Positions 7,164 through 14,548 of a stretch of 23,988 nucleotides of DNA are shown here, in pieces (the stretch's first letter is position 1; each line of letters begins with the position of its first letter). The notes under the pieces were generated by a model. The model worked only from the letters and a program-made list of their open reading frames with translations. It made no database searches and was not told the DNA's origin. A program made the position numbers and the translations under genes. The stretch is from Hydrogenothermaceae bacterium. GTDB lineage: Bacteria; Aquificota; Aquificia; Aquificales; Hydrogenothermaceae. The stretch spans positions 1 through 23,988 of the forward strand of contig DTZN01000263.1 of assembly GCA_012961365.1 (NCBI GenBank), written 5' to 3'.

Positions 7164-7757
7164 ATGATAAAAACTATAGAATGGAAAGCTCTTAAAAGAG
7201 TTCCTGGAAAAAAGAGTGAAGTAAAACAGTATAGAAGAAAAGGCTATATACCTGTTGAAATTTATGGAAAAGGGCATGAAAATGCTCATGCTTATATTTA
7301 TTGGAAAGATTTAGCAAATAGACCACATGGAAACTTCCTTATAAATCTTCAGATAGAAGGTGAGGAAGAACCAAGAATTTGTATTTTGAAGGATATCCAA
7401 TATAACTATTTAGGGGATACTCCTATTCATGCTGATTTATATGAAGTTACTTTTGGTGTTGAGCTTGATGTTGAAGTTCCAGTAGAGCTTGTTGGAAAAC
7501 CTATTGGTCTTGAAAAAGGAGGACTTTTAGAGCAACATCTTCATACAATTACTGTTAGAACTGTTCCTAGAAAAATACCTGAAAAAATTGAGGTTGATGT
7601 ATCTAAATTAGATGTAGGAGATGTTCTCCACGTTTCTGATATTACTCCTCCTGAAGATGTAAGAATTATGACGCCTCCTGAAGAAGTTGTTGCTGTTGTT
7701 ATCGAGCCAGAAGTGGAAGCGGAAGCAACAGAAGAAGAAGCAGAAGAAAATACTTAA
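7164..7757 (+). CDS. rplY: 50S ribosomal protein L25/general stress protein Ctc
   Basis: Binds 5S rRNA in the large subunit. The 197-residue protein has the two-domain Ctc/TL5 form: an N-terminal 5S-binding beta-barrel (about 1-95, with RRKGYIPVEIYGKG and PIHADLYEV) and a C-terminal TL5 domain (VPVELVGKPIGLEKGGLLEQ, IPEKIEVDVSKLDVGD), ending in an acidic Glu/Ala tail. I choose ATG 7164, preceded by GAAGGAGG (7145-7152), over an upstream in-frame TTG at 7128 that overlaps prs and has no binding site. pth follows after 11 nt, so prs-rplY-pth form one unit. Confidence 0.95.
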   Translation: MIKTIEWKALKRVPGKKSEVKQYRRKGYIPVEIYGKGHENAHAYIYWKDLANRPHGNFLINLQIEGEEEPRICILKDIQYNYLGDTPIHADLYEVTFGVELDVEVPVELVGKPIGLEKGGLLEQHLHTITVRTVPRKIPEKIEVDVSKLDVGDVLHVSDITPPEDVRIMTPPEEVVAVVIEPEVEAEATEEEAEENT

Positions 7758-7768
7758 AATAAATATAA

Positions 7769-8338
7769 ATGATAAAAGCTTTAATAGGACTGGGAAATCC
7801 TGGAAAACAGTATGAGAAAACACGCCACAATATCGGTTTTATGGTTGCCGATATTGTGGTTTCTTTATTAAAATGCCCTAAAAAGAAAAAAGAATGTTGT
7901 TTTTCTCACTTAATAGAATGTCCTGACCATGATATTATCATAGTAAAACCCCAAACTTATATGAATAATAGTGGAATAGCCGTTAAAAATCTCCTTGAAG
8001 AATACAATTTAAAGCCTGAAGAAATCTTAGTAGTTGTTGATGACTTAGACCTTCCACTTGGAGCAATAAGACTTAGGAAATCTGGCTCAAGTGGAGGTCA
8101 AAGAGGAATGAAATCTATCATTGAAAATATAAAAACAGAAAATTTTCCTAGGCTAAAAATTGGAATAGGAAGACCTAAAAGAAAAGAAGATATTCCTGAT
8201 TATGTTTTATCCGAATTTTCTAAAGACGAAAAACTTCTTGCTGAAAAGGTTATATCTGAAAGTGCAAGTTGTATACTTAATGTGTTAAAATATGGTATTG
8301 ACAAAGCTATGAACTTTTGTAATAAGAAAATAGTATAA
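7769..8338 (+). CDS. pth: Peptidyl-tRNA hydrolase
   Basis: Recycles tRNA by cleaving peptidyl-tRNAs released prematurely from ribosomes. At 189 residues it is a standard bacterial Pth. Catalytic elements: LIGLGNPGKQYEKTRHNIGF with N10 and H20, PQTYMNNSG (71-79), VVVDDLDLP with the conserved Asp residues near 91-94, and SGSSGGQRGMKSI near 105-117. There is no clear Shine-Dalgarno before the ATG, and only 11 nt separate it from rplY, so it may rely on translational coupling. The 5' part of the gene contains a perfect 12-bp inverted repeat (listed separately). A candidate promoter for the next operon overlaps the stop codon. Confidence 0.96.
   Translation: MIKALIGLGNPGKQYEKTRHNIGFMVADIVVSLLKCPKKKKECCFSHLIECPDHDIIIVKPQTYMNNSGIAVKNLLEEYNLKPEEILVVVDDLDLPLGAIRLRKSGSSGGQRGMKSIIENIKTENFPRLKIGIGRPKRKEDIPDYVLSEFSKDEKLLAEKVISESASCILNVLKYGIDKAMNFCNKKIV
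7825..7859. repeat. Perfect 12-bp inverted repeat inside pth
   Basis: CCACAATATCGG (7825-7836) and CCGATATTGTGG (7848-7859) are exact reverse complements around an 11-nt loop. The arms fall in codons for RHNIGF and ADIVV, so the sequence is coding, but the hairpin is one of the longest perfect ones in the window. Confidence 0.8.
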
Positions 8339-8339
8339 T
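8334..8339 (+). promoter_or_regulatory. Candidate -10 element for the rpsF operon
   Basis: A perfect TATAAT overlaps the pth stop codon. It would start transcripts near 8345, exactly at the base of the leader hairpin. No good -35 sits at the normal distance; a perfect TTGACA (8298-8303) is 30 nt away, too far for standard spacing. Confidence 0.4.
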
Positions 8340-8343
8340 CCTT

Positions 8344-8387
8344 GCTTTCTGCTATTAGCAGAAGGCTGATTTAATAAAAAATCATCC
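8344..8387 (+). promoter_or_regulatory. Structured leader of rpsF operon (possible S6:S18 autoregulatory element)
   Basis: Hairpin 1: GCTTTCTGCT (8344-8353), loop ATT, AGCAGAAGGC (8357-8366), 10 bp with one G-U. Hairpin 2: TGATTT (8367-8372), loop AATAAA, AAATCA (8379-8384), which could extend by GG/CC across a mismatch at the cost of the base of hairpin 1. The ribosome binding site AGGAGGT follows at once. Hairpin 1 lacks a T tract so is not a typical terminator. rpsF leaders that bind the S6:S18 dimer are known in many bacteria; I did not find that motif's CCG bulge clearly, so the function is a guess. Confidence 0.4.
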
Positions 8388-8403
8388 AAAAGGAGGTAAG
8401 TGC

Positions 8404-8736
8404 ATGCGTCATTATGAACTTGTTTTTGTTTTAAAACCAACGTTAACAGAAGAAGAAAGAAAAACTCTTGTTGAAACAGTAAAAGGCTGGATTACAGGCA
8501 ACAATGGAAATATTTATAATTTTGAAGAATGGGGAAGAAGAGAATTAGCTTATCCTATCCAAAAATTTAACTCTGCTTACTACTATTTAGTAAATTACAA
8601 AACAGAAGATGCAGAACTTCCTATTATTTTAGAAAGAAACTTAAGATTAAATGAAGATATCATCAGATTTTTAAACTTTAAAGTTAAACCTCAAAAAAAA
8701 GAAAGTGAGGAAGTAGCAGAGGCTGTTGAGGTTTAA
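8404..8736 (+). CDS. rpsF: 30S ribosomal protein S6
   Basis: S6 pairs with S18 and binds 16S rRNA in the platform of the small subunit. The 110-residue protein starts MRHYELVFVLKPTLTEEE and contains WGRRELAYPIQK and YYYLVNYKTE, the conserved core strands, plus LERNLRLNEDIIRFL; it ends in an acidic tail as usual. A strong AAAAGGAGGT precedes the ATG. First gene of the classic rpsF-ssb-rpsR-rplI operon; ssb starts 13 nt after the stop. Expression is probably set by the leader hairpins described separately. Confidence 0.97.
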   Translation: MRHYELVFVLKPTLTEEERKTLVETVKGWITGNNGNIYNFEEWGRRELAYPIQKFNSAYYYLVNYKTEDAELPIILERNLRLNEDIIRFLNFKVKPQKKESEEVAEAVEV

Positions 8737-8749
8737 AGGGGGTTAACTT

Positions 8750-9196
8750 ATGTTAAATAAAGTTTTTCTAATTGGAAGACTTACAAGAGACCCAGAAATA
8801 AGATTTTTGCCTAGTGGAACACAAGTTACCACGTTTTCTATTGCTGTAAATAGAAGGTTTAAAGTTGGAGATGATTGGAGAGAAGAAACATATTATTTTG
8901 ATATTGAGACATTTGGAAACTTAGCAGAAAGACTTGGAAAACAGTTAAACAAAGGAACTCAAATACTTATTGAAGGCCAACTTAGACAGGATAGATGGGA
9001 GACTTCATCAGGAGAAAAAAGAAGTAAAATAAAAGTTGTTGCTGATAAAGTTAACTTAATAGGTGGTATTCCTAGAGACTTACAATCTACAACTGCTTCA
9101 AATACAAACGCTTCGAATACAAATGAAGAAGCTCCTTTAGATTTACCAGAAGAAATAGATGATGTTTTAGACACTGATGAAGATGTTCCTTTTTAA
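8750..9196 (+). CDS. ssb: Single-stranded DNA-binding protein
   Basis: Coats single-stranded DNA in replication, recombination and repair, and recruits partner proteins. The N-terminal OB fold (about 1-105) has LNKVFLIGRLTRDPEIRFLP, YYFDIETFGNLAERL and GTQILIEGQLRQDRWE. A short flexible linker with a duplicated ASNTN unit (see repeat) leads to the acidic tip DTDEDVPF, the partner-binding SSB-Ct peptide. Length 148 residues is normal for a tetrameric SSB. It lies between rpsF and rpsR, the usual bacterial order, with GGGGG upstream as ribosome binding site. Confidence 0.97.
   Translation: MLNKVFLIGRLTRDPEIRFLPSGTQVTTFSIAVNRRFKVGDDWREETYYFDIETFGNLAERLGKQLNKGTQILIEGQLRQDRWETSSGEKRSKIKVVADKVNLIGGIPRDLQSTTASNTNASNTNEEAPLDLPEEIDDVLDTDEDVPF
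9095..9124 (+). repeat. In-frame 15-bp tandem duplication in the ssb linker
   Basis: GCTTCAAATACAAAC (9095-9109) is followed directly by GCTTCGAATACAAAT (9110-9124), 13 of 15 identical. Both encode ASNTN, so the linker has grown by five residues without breaking the frame. Confidence 0.85.
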
Positions 9197-9226
9197 TTGT
9201 TTAAGAAACTTAAGGAGGTAATAAAA

Positions 9227-9481
9227 TTGGCAGATAATAATCAACAAGCACAACCGCAACAAAAACCATTTTTCCAAAAAAGAAAAAAATATTGTAAATT
9301 TTGTGCAGAAAAAAAAGAACCTAATTACAAAGATTTAGAAATGTTAAAGCAATTTATTTCTGAAAGGGGAAAAATTGTTCCAAGAAGAATATCTGGAACT
9401 TGTGGAAAACATCAAAGAAAACTCGCTAGAGAAATAAAGAAAGCTAGACAGTTAGCACTTCTACCATATGTAATTATGTAA
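9227..9481 (+). CDS. rpsR: 30S ribosomal protein S18 (zinc-type)
   Basis: Partner of S6 on the platform of the 30S subunit. I choose TTG 9227, 7 nt after AAGGAGGT (9212-9219), giving 84 residues starting (M)ADNNQQAQ; an upstream in-frame TTG at 9197 abuts the ssb stop and has no binding site. Core: [40 protein letters not shown] and [19 protein letters not shown]. The cysteines CKFC plus GTC and the following His form the metal-binding (C+) version of S18, so it probably holds zinc. The Gln-rich N-terminal extension is slightly longer than in E. coli. Confidence 0.96.
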   Translation: MADNNQQAQPQQKPFFQKRKKYCKFCAEKKEPNYKDLEMLKQFISERGKIVPRRISGTCGKHQRKLAREIKKARQLALLPYVIM

Positions 9482-9496
9482 GGAGGTTGAAAGTAG

Positions 9497-9955
9497 ATGA
9501 AGGTTATACTTGTTAAAGATGTAGAAGGCTGGGGAACTTTAGGAGATATTATAGATGTAAAACCTGGATTTGCTAGAAACTATTTAATCCCAAAAGGTTT
9601 AGCTTATCCTGCTACTGAAAATTATGTGAAACATGTTCAGGAAATTTTAAGACAAAAACAGAGAAAGCTTGAAAGAGAAAAAGAAAAAGCTCAAGAAATT
9701 GCTCAAAAAATTGATGGATTGGAAATTAATATAAAAAGACCAGTTGGACCTACAGGAAAAATGTATGGTTCTATTTCTTCTGCAGATATTGCAGATGCTA
9801 TTAAAGAGAAAGCTGGAGTTGAAATAGAAAAGAAAAAAATAATGCTTAGAAATCCAATTAGAGCAATGGGAACATTTAATATTACTATTAGATTACATCC
9901 TGAAGTATCTGCTAAAGTCAAAATTAATGTAATCCCAGAAGAAGAAACTACTTAA
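9497..9955 (+). CDS. rplI: 50S ribosomal protein L9
   Basis: L9 binds 23S rRNA at the base of the L1 stalk and helps keep reading frame. The 152-residue protein has the canonical layout: N-terminal domain MKVILVKDVEGWGTLGDIID with GFARNYLIPKGLA, a long exposed Arg/Lys/Glu helix (about 45-75), then the C-terminal rRNA-binding domain (GPTGKMYGSISSADIADAIK). AAGGAGG lies before the ATG. Last gene of the rpsF-ssb-rpsR-rplI operon; a hairpin terminator follows within 6 nt of the stop. Confidence 0.97.
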   Translation: MKVILVKDVEGWGTLGDIIDVKPGFARNYLIPKGLAYPATENYVKHVQEILRQKQRKLEREKEKAQEIAQKIDGLEINIKRPVGPTGKMYGSISSADIADAIKEKAGVEIEKKKIMLRNPIRAMGTFNITIRLHPEVSAKVKINVIPEEETT

Positions 9956-9960
9956 TATAT

Positions 9961-9984
9961 TAAGGGGCTATTTCTTGCCCCTTA
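9961..9984. terminator. Terminator hairpin shared by rplI and hemH
   Basis: TAAGGGGC (9961-9968) pairs with GCCCCTTA (9977-9984) around TATTTCTT. It ends the rplI operon and overlaps the stop codon of the convergent hemH. Downstream T-richness is modest on the + strand and weak on the other. Confidence 0.7.
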
Positions 9985-10923
9985 TTCTACATTATTTTCT
10001 ACCAATTCCTTTAACGCTTGGATAAAAATAGGATGGTCTTTTAAAGTAGGAATTCTTATGTAATCTTTTATTCCCAGTTCTTTTGCTAATTTTCCATACT
10101 GGTAATCAACTTCATACAAAGTTTCTGAATGTTCTGAAACAAATGATACAGGAATAACTACTAATTTCTTTATTCCTTCTTGAGCTAGTTTTTTAATTAC
10201 TTCATCAGTCATAGGTTCTAGCCATTTCACAGGTCCAATTTTACTTTGATAAGCAAGTTTATAGTTTTGATTTGGAAAATGTTTCATTATCATTTGAACT
10301 GTTTTTTCTGTTTGGGATTTGTAAGGGTCTCCTTCTGCAATTACTTTTTGTGGTAAGGAATGAGCAGAAAATAAAAAGAAATAATCTTTATAATTTTTAT
10401 GTAGATTAGCTTTTATATTTTCTACCATGGCTTTTATGTATGTAGGATAATTATGGAAATCGTTTATTTTTATAACTGGAATGTTTTTATTTAGCTTTTT
10501 GTATTGCCTAAAAAACTCGTTAAAAGACGAACCAGTAGTAGTTTTACTATATTGGGGATAAAGGGGAAGTAAAATAATTTTTTCAACATTTTCTTTAAAT
10601 AGTTCTTTTATAGCTTCTTCTGTAAATGGATGCCAGTATCTCATAGCAACTACTACTTTGTATTTATCTCCCAAAGCTTCCTGTAAAGCTTTTGCTTGTG
10701 CTAAAGTTTGCTCTTTTTGAGGAGATTTTCCCCCCATATATTCATAATATTCTTTTGTTTTTTTAGCTCTTATTTTGGAAATTAAGTAAGCAACAGGTTT
10801 TTGGATTAATCTCGGGATTTGTATAATATCATGGTCTGAAAAAAGGTTGTATAAAAAAGGTTGAATTGCATCTAAACTATCTGGACCTCCCATATTCATT
10901 AAAACAACACCTGTTTTTTTCAT
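9982..10923 (-). CDS. hemH: Ferrochelatase
   Basis: Inserts Fe2+ into protoporphyrin IX (or coproporphyrin III, depending on the pathway) at the end of heme synthesis. The 313-residue protein starts MKKTGVVLMNMGGPDSLDAI, with AMRYWHPF, LLPLYPQYSKTTTGSSF, FSAHSLPQKV holding the metal-site H188, and VSFVSEHSETLYEVDYQ with E267, the conserved catalytic pair. No extra C-terminal segment or Cys cluster is visible, so it is a plain bacterial type. Its ATG overlaps the stop of the preceding 454-residue gene by 4 nt (ATGA), indicating translational coupling; GAGGA is the binding site. Heme would serve the respiratory cytochromes expected in an aerobic chemolithotroph, an inference. Confidence 0.96.
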   Translation of the reverse strand: MKKTGVVLMNMGGPDSLDAIQPFLYNLFSDHDIIQIPRLIQKPVAYLISKIRAKKTKEYYEYMGGKSPQKEQTLAQAKALQEALGDKYKVVVAMRYWHPFTEEAIKELFKENVEKIILLPLYPQYSKTTTGSSFNEFFRQYKKLNKNIPVIKINDFHNYPTYIKAMVENIKANLHKNYKDYFFLFSAHSLPQKVIAEGDPYKSQTEKTVQMIMKHFPNQNYKLAYQSKIGPVKWLEPMTDEVIKKLAQEGIKKLVVIPVSFVSEHSETLYEVDYQYGKLAKELGIKDYIRIPTLKDHPIFIQALKELVENNVE

Positions 10924-12284
10924 ATTTTCCTCACTCTGCTACTTTTTTGAATTAATTCAAGGGCAAGTCTACCGGGTTTTATTGCAGGAACCATTTGATT
11001 TATTTCATAGTTTAAAAAGTTGTCATTTATATCTGTTATATTATTTATTAAATAAAGATATTTTTCATTTAAGAATTTAACTGCATTTATATCTTTTTCT
11101 GTTAAATCTATAAAGAACGCTCCAAAGTTTAATCCTCTTTTTTCACTTATTGCCATAACAAAAAATAAATTTAACTTTCCATACTGATATATTTTCATTT
11201 CATCAAAAAATTCTATATTTTTTAGACTGTGTATTAATTTAAAATCTTCCCTAGGACTTTCAAAAGCCATTCCAAGTTCATTACTTTCTATTTTATAAAA
11301 CAAAGCTTTTTCTGATATTAGTTGATTTATTTTTTCTACTATTTTAAATCTTTGATTAAATGGATGGTTTATTAAATAATCAAAAACAAAATCTTGAGCT
11401 TTGTAAAAACTAAATCTAATATCTTCCCAGTCTTTTACCCTTCTTTCTTTTACATCATGAAGGAAAAATTTTCTTATATTCTCATCTGTAATACGAATTG
11501 CTATGTTTTTACTTTTAAAGTCTATGTCTACATAAACATCTAAATAATCGCTAATTATAGGATTATGCTTGAAGTTTTCTTTAAAACTTTGCCATATTTC
11601 TTTTATCCTTCTTGTTATTGGGCTTTCTATAAATACAACTGCATTGTATTTCCTATGTGATGTTCCTGCCGTTGCAAAGTATGTATATAATCTGTATAAA
11701 TCTTCCCATAAATTTTCTAATTTAGTTTCTCTATATTTAACATCAAAATATTCAAGCTCAAAGTCTTCTCTATTTACAAATATGTTATATTCATTTATAT
11801 CCCAATAGTTATAAAAATAAATTTCCACAGGTTGGTCTTTAATTTCTTCATAAATCTTAATTAGTTTTTCTTTATTTATATCTTGATATGATAAGTCTAT
11901 ATAACCTAAAGATAAAGCTAAACTTATTGTTTCTAAAATATTTTTAGGTATAAAGTTTATTTTGTTTGTAGTTATACTTATACCTATATTTTTACTTACT
12001 GTAAAATGTGGTGCTAATGTATTTGCAATTTGGTTTACACAATCTTGATATAAGTATCCCTCAAAAACTTCATTTTGTTTTGCTTTATATTTTTCTATAC
12101 TATCCTCTACAATTTTCACATATGATTTTATAGGTTGGTTTTTATCTTCTGTTTTTATAAAGTCAAAAGAATGCATACTTTCTAGTGAAATCATATTTAT
12201 TTTAAACTCATTTTTATCTACTATTCTTATTGATTTTTCTTGGGGAGTTTTTAGTAGCTTAAATATATTTAAAGACTTAATCAT
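10920..12284 (-). CDS. Hypothetical protein, 454 residues, coupled to hemH
   Basis: I do not recognise a family. The protein is soluble, with no signal peptide or membrane segment, and is rich in Ile, Asn, Lys, Tyr and Phe. It has one Cys. Distinctive segments are YFATAGTSHRKYNAVVFIES near the middle, followed by PITRRIKEIW, then ESNELGMAFESPRED, GLNFGAFFIDLTEKD and a C-terminal MVPAIKPGRLALELIQK. The alternation of strands and helices in the C-terminal half suggests a compact alpha/beta domain. The ending faintly recalls nuclease-like NurA C-termini, too weakly to assign. Start at ATG 12284 with GAGGT upstream. It precedes hemH with a 4-nt overlap, so the two proteins are made together; a link to heme or iron is possible but unproven. 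Confidence 0.8.
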   Translation of the reverse strand: MIKSLNIFKLLKTPQEKSIRIVDKNEFKINMISLESMHSFDFIKTEDKNQPIKSYVKIVEDSIEKYKAKQNEVFEGYLYQDCVNQIANTLAPHFTVSKNIGISITTNKINFIPKNILETISLALSLGYIDLSYQDINKEKLIKIYEEIKDQPVEIYFYNYWDINEYNIFVNREDFELEYFDVKYRETKLENLWEDLYRLYTYFATAGTSHRKYNAVVFIESPITRRIKEIWQSFKENFKHNPIISDYLDVYVDIDFKSKNIAIRITDENIRKFFLHDVKERRVKDWEDIRFSFYKAQDFVFDYLINHPFNQRFKIVEKINQLISEKALFYKIESNELGMAFESPREDFKLIHSLKNIEFFDEMKIYQYGKLNLFFVMAISEKRGLNFGAFFIDLTEKDINAVKFLNEKYLYLINNITDINDNFLNYEINQMVPAIKPGRLALELIQKSSRVRKI

Positions 12285-12357
12285 TCTTCTTACCTCAAGT
12301 AAAATTTCAAAATTAATGTATATATTAAAAGATGGAATAGTTTTATGAATTTGCTTA

Positions 12358-12363
12358 TATAAT
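12358..12363 (+). promoter_or_regulatory. Candidate -10 element for the HAD/ubiA operon
   Basis: A perfect TATAAT lies 40 nt before the ATG at 12404, in the 119-bp region between divergent genes. No convincing -35 is seen, so this is weak. Confidence 0.3.
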
Positions 12364-12403
12364 GGTAGAATAATTTGTAAAAATCAAGTTTTTGGATATC
12401 TAG

Positions 12404-13183
12404 ATGAATATAGAAGGTCTTATTATTGATTTAGATGGTGTTTTAACAAAAGATAAAGTATTGAATCCTTTTGATGATACTAATTATTTTATTAATTATA
12501 TAAATGAGAAAAAAATCCCTTACAAAATAGCTACAAATAACACTTTATATGCCCCTGAAAATTTAGAAACTAGATTAAAACAAAATGGGATAAATATAAA
12601 GGAAAATTCATTAATTACTCCTTTATTTGTTGCTCCAAAGTTTATGAAAAGTAAAAATATAAAAAATATTTTTGTAATTGGCTTAAAAGAATTAGCTAAT
12701 TTTTTTAAAGAAAAAGGGTTTAATGTTAAAAATGCTATAAATGTTGATGCAGTTATTATAGGACAGGATAAAAATTTAAATTTTAGAAAGTTAAAAATTG
12801 CAACTTCTGCTATTAAACAAAACAGAGCTAAAATTCTTGCTTTAAATGCAAATTTAATAACAAAAGATGATGATGGTTTAGTTTTTCCGGGAGTTGGTTC
12901 TATTGCCCAAATGCTTGCTTATTCAACAAAAACAGATTGGAGGCATTTTGGAAAAAACAGTGATGAGTATAACAAGGAATTATTTAGAGGATTTAAGAAT
13001 TTATCTAATGTAGTGATTATAAGTGATGATATCTTTACAGACTTAATTCCATTTTCAAAAATTGGATTAAAAACAATATTTATAACAACAGGAAAATATA
13101 AAGAAGAAGATATTCCATTAGATTTTAATCCTAATTATACTGTAAATTCTTTAAGAGAAATAATTTTACGGAAAATAGTGTAA
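12404..13183 (+). CDS. HAD-superfamily hydrolase, subfamily IIA (NagD-like)
   Basis: A probable phosphatase of small phosphorylated metabolites. Motif I is IIDLDGVL with nucleophile D9 and acid/base D11; motif II is IATNNT (T44 then N45-N46), typical of type IIA; motif III is the lysine in HFGKNS (K184); motif IV is IISDDIFTD (D208, D209 and D213). A C2-type cap lies between, about 70-180. At 259 residues it matches NagD/Pho13-like proteins. The substrate cannot be told. The ATG has no strong Shine-Dalgarno. It is followed after 5 nt by the UbiA-type gene, so the pair is co-transcribed, which may hint at a role near quinone synthesis. Confidence 0.9.
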   Translation: MNIEGLIIDLDGVLTKDKVLNPFDDTNYFINYINEKKIPYKIATNNTLYAPENLETRLKQNGINIKENSLITPLFVAPKFMKSKNIKNIFVIGLKELANFFKEKGFNVKNAINVDAVIIGQDKNLNFRKLKIATSAIKQNRAKILALNANLITKDDDGLVFPGVGSIAQMLAYSTKTDWRHFGKNSDEYNKELFRGFKNLSNVVIISDDIFTDLIPFSKIGLKTIFITTGKYKEEDIPLDFNPNYTVNSLREIILRKIV

Positions 13184-13188
13184 ATAAA

Positions 13189-14040
13189 ATGTTAAGCAAG
13201 TTAAAAATATACGCAGAGCTTGTTAAGTTTGAGCATACAATTTTTGCACTTCCATTTGCAATAGCTTCTGTTTTTATCCTTTATAAAGGACTACCAAATC
13301 TAGATAAACTTTTTTGGATAATTTTTGCCCTAGTTGCAGGAAGAACAGCAGGAATGGCATTTAATAGATTTTTTGATTTGCCTTTTGATAGATTAAACCC
13401 CCGCTCTCAAAACTGGGCTTCTGTTAAAGGTTTAGTTAAACCTGTAGAAATTTTTATTTTAGCTATTATTTCTTCAATTGGTTTAATGTTTTCAGCCTAT
13501 AATCTTAATAAGCTTGCTTTTTATTTGTCTCCTATAGCAATTTTACTGCTAGTTATTTATCCCCTTGGAAAAAGATTTACAAATTGCGTCCATTTAATTC
13601 TTGGGGCTGTATATTTTATTATACCTATTGCTGTTAGTATTGCTTTACTTGGTAAGATTGAAATCTCAGCTATATTTTTAGGACTTGGTATGGCTTTTTG
13701 GGTTGCTGGATTTGATATTTTATATGCTTTACAGGATATAGAGTTTGATAAAAAAATTGGGCTTCATTCAATTCCATCTAAATTTGGTATAAAAAAATCC
13801 TTAGTTTTTGCAAGATTTTTTCATTTTTTTACATTTATATTTTTAATGCTAACAGGATATTTTGCCAATCTTGGAATTATTTATTTTGTAGGGGTTATTA
13901 TTCTATCTGCCTTTTTGGTTTACGAGCATTCTTTAATAAAGGAATATGATTTATCTAAAATAAATAAAGCTTTTTTTACAATAAATGGCTATGTTAGTAT
14001 TTTATATATGATTGTTGTGATTTTTGATGTATTTTTGTAA
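13189..14040 (+). CDS. UbiA-family prenyltransferase (probable menaquinone-pathway MqnP type)
   Basis: An integral membrane enzyme that attaches a polyprenyl chain to an aromatic acid. The 283 residues form about eight or nine membrane helices. The two Asp-rich Mg-diphosphate motifs are present: N59-x3-D63-x3-D67 in AFNRFFDLPFDRLNPRS, and D176...D183-x3-D187 in FDILYALQDIEFDKKIGLHS. The LVKFEHTIFALPFA start and these motifs fit the UbiA-like group (TIGR01475 type) that acts in the futalosine menaquinone route (MqnP), which would suit Aquificota and their demethylmenathioquinone or menaquinone. UbiA itself is the alternative. Start ATG lies 5 nt after the HAD gene. Oddly, after NPRS the usual Arg is replaced by QNW, which may mean altered substrate handling. 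Confidence 0.88.
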   Translation: MLSKLKIYAELVKFEHTIFALPFAIASVFILYKGLPNLDKLFWIIFALVAGRTAGMAFNRFFDLPFDRLNPRSQNWASVKGLVKPVEIFILAIISSIGLMFSAYNLNKLAFYLSPIAILLLVIYPLGKRFTNCVHLILGAVYFIIPIAVSIALLGKIEISAIFLGLGMAFWVAGFDILYALQDIEFDKKIGLHSIPSKFGIKKSLVFARFFHFFTFIFLMLTGYFANLGIIYFVGVIILSAFLVYEHSLIKEYDLSKINKAFFTINGYVSILYMIVVIFDVFL

Positions 14041-14093
14041 AGTTAAATAATGAAATTTACTAAGATACAAAGGTTTAATATGGAGGGTTTATT

Positions 14094-14546
14094 ATGAGTT
14101 TTTATGCTGATGTTATGCAAATTATGGAAATTTTACCACATAGATTTCCTTTTTTGTTAATAGATAAAATTTTAGAACTGGATTTAGATAATTTAAAAGT
14201 TAAAGCCATAAAAAATGTTACTTACAATGAAGATTTTTTCATGGGTCATTTTCCGCATTTTCCTGTTATGCCTGGAGTTTTAATAATTGAAGCTATGGCA
14301 CAAGCAGGAGCCTATATGATGATACAGAAAGCCAAAAAAGAAGGTATAGAAGGAGATTACACAGTTTTATTTGCAGGTATAGAAAGTGCAAAATTTAGGA
14401 AACCTGTTCAACCAGGAGACCAGATTATTTTTGAAGTAGAAGGAGTAAATATTAAAAAGTCTATGGGTAAAATAAAAGGAATTGCAAAAGTAGATGGACA
14501 GACTGTAGCAGAAGCAGTTTTAATGGCTGCATTAAAGAAAAATTAG
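14094..14546 (+). CDS. fabZ: 3-hydroxyacyl-[acyl-carrier-protein] dehydratase
   Basis: Removes water from 3-hydroxyacyl-ACP in type II fatty acid elongation. The 150-residue hot-dog protein has ILPHRFPFLLIDKI near the start, the catalytic His in FMGHFPHFPVMPGV (H52) and the catalytic Glu in LIIEAMAQAGA (E66), then FRKPVQPGDQI. A TGGAGGG site precedes the ATG. It starts a + strand group whose members are 2, 12 and -1 nt apart: fabZ, a class II aldolase-family protein, a coiled-coil protein and an MscS channel. Other fatty-acid or lipid A genes that often flank fabZ (lpxD, lpxA) are absent here. Confidence 0.96.
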   Translation: MSFYADVMQIMEILPHRFPFLLIDKILELDLDNLKVKAIKNVTYNEDFFMGHFPHFPVMPGVLIIEAMAQAGAYMMIQKAKKEGIEGDYTVLFAGIESAKFRKPVQPGDQIIFEVEGVNIKKSMGKIKGIAKVDGQTVAEAVLMAALKKN

Positions 14547-14548
14547 TC

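Noticed and set aside
7086..7289. Minus-strand open frame opposite prs/rplY
   Set aside because: Low-complexity Phe/Ser/Leu product, no binding site, fully covered by two certain genes on the other strand.
8298..8303. Perfect TTGACA as -35 of the rpsF promoter
   Set aside because: It is 30 nt from the TATAAT at 8334, far outside the usual 16-18 nt, and lies in pth coding sequence.
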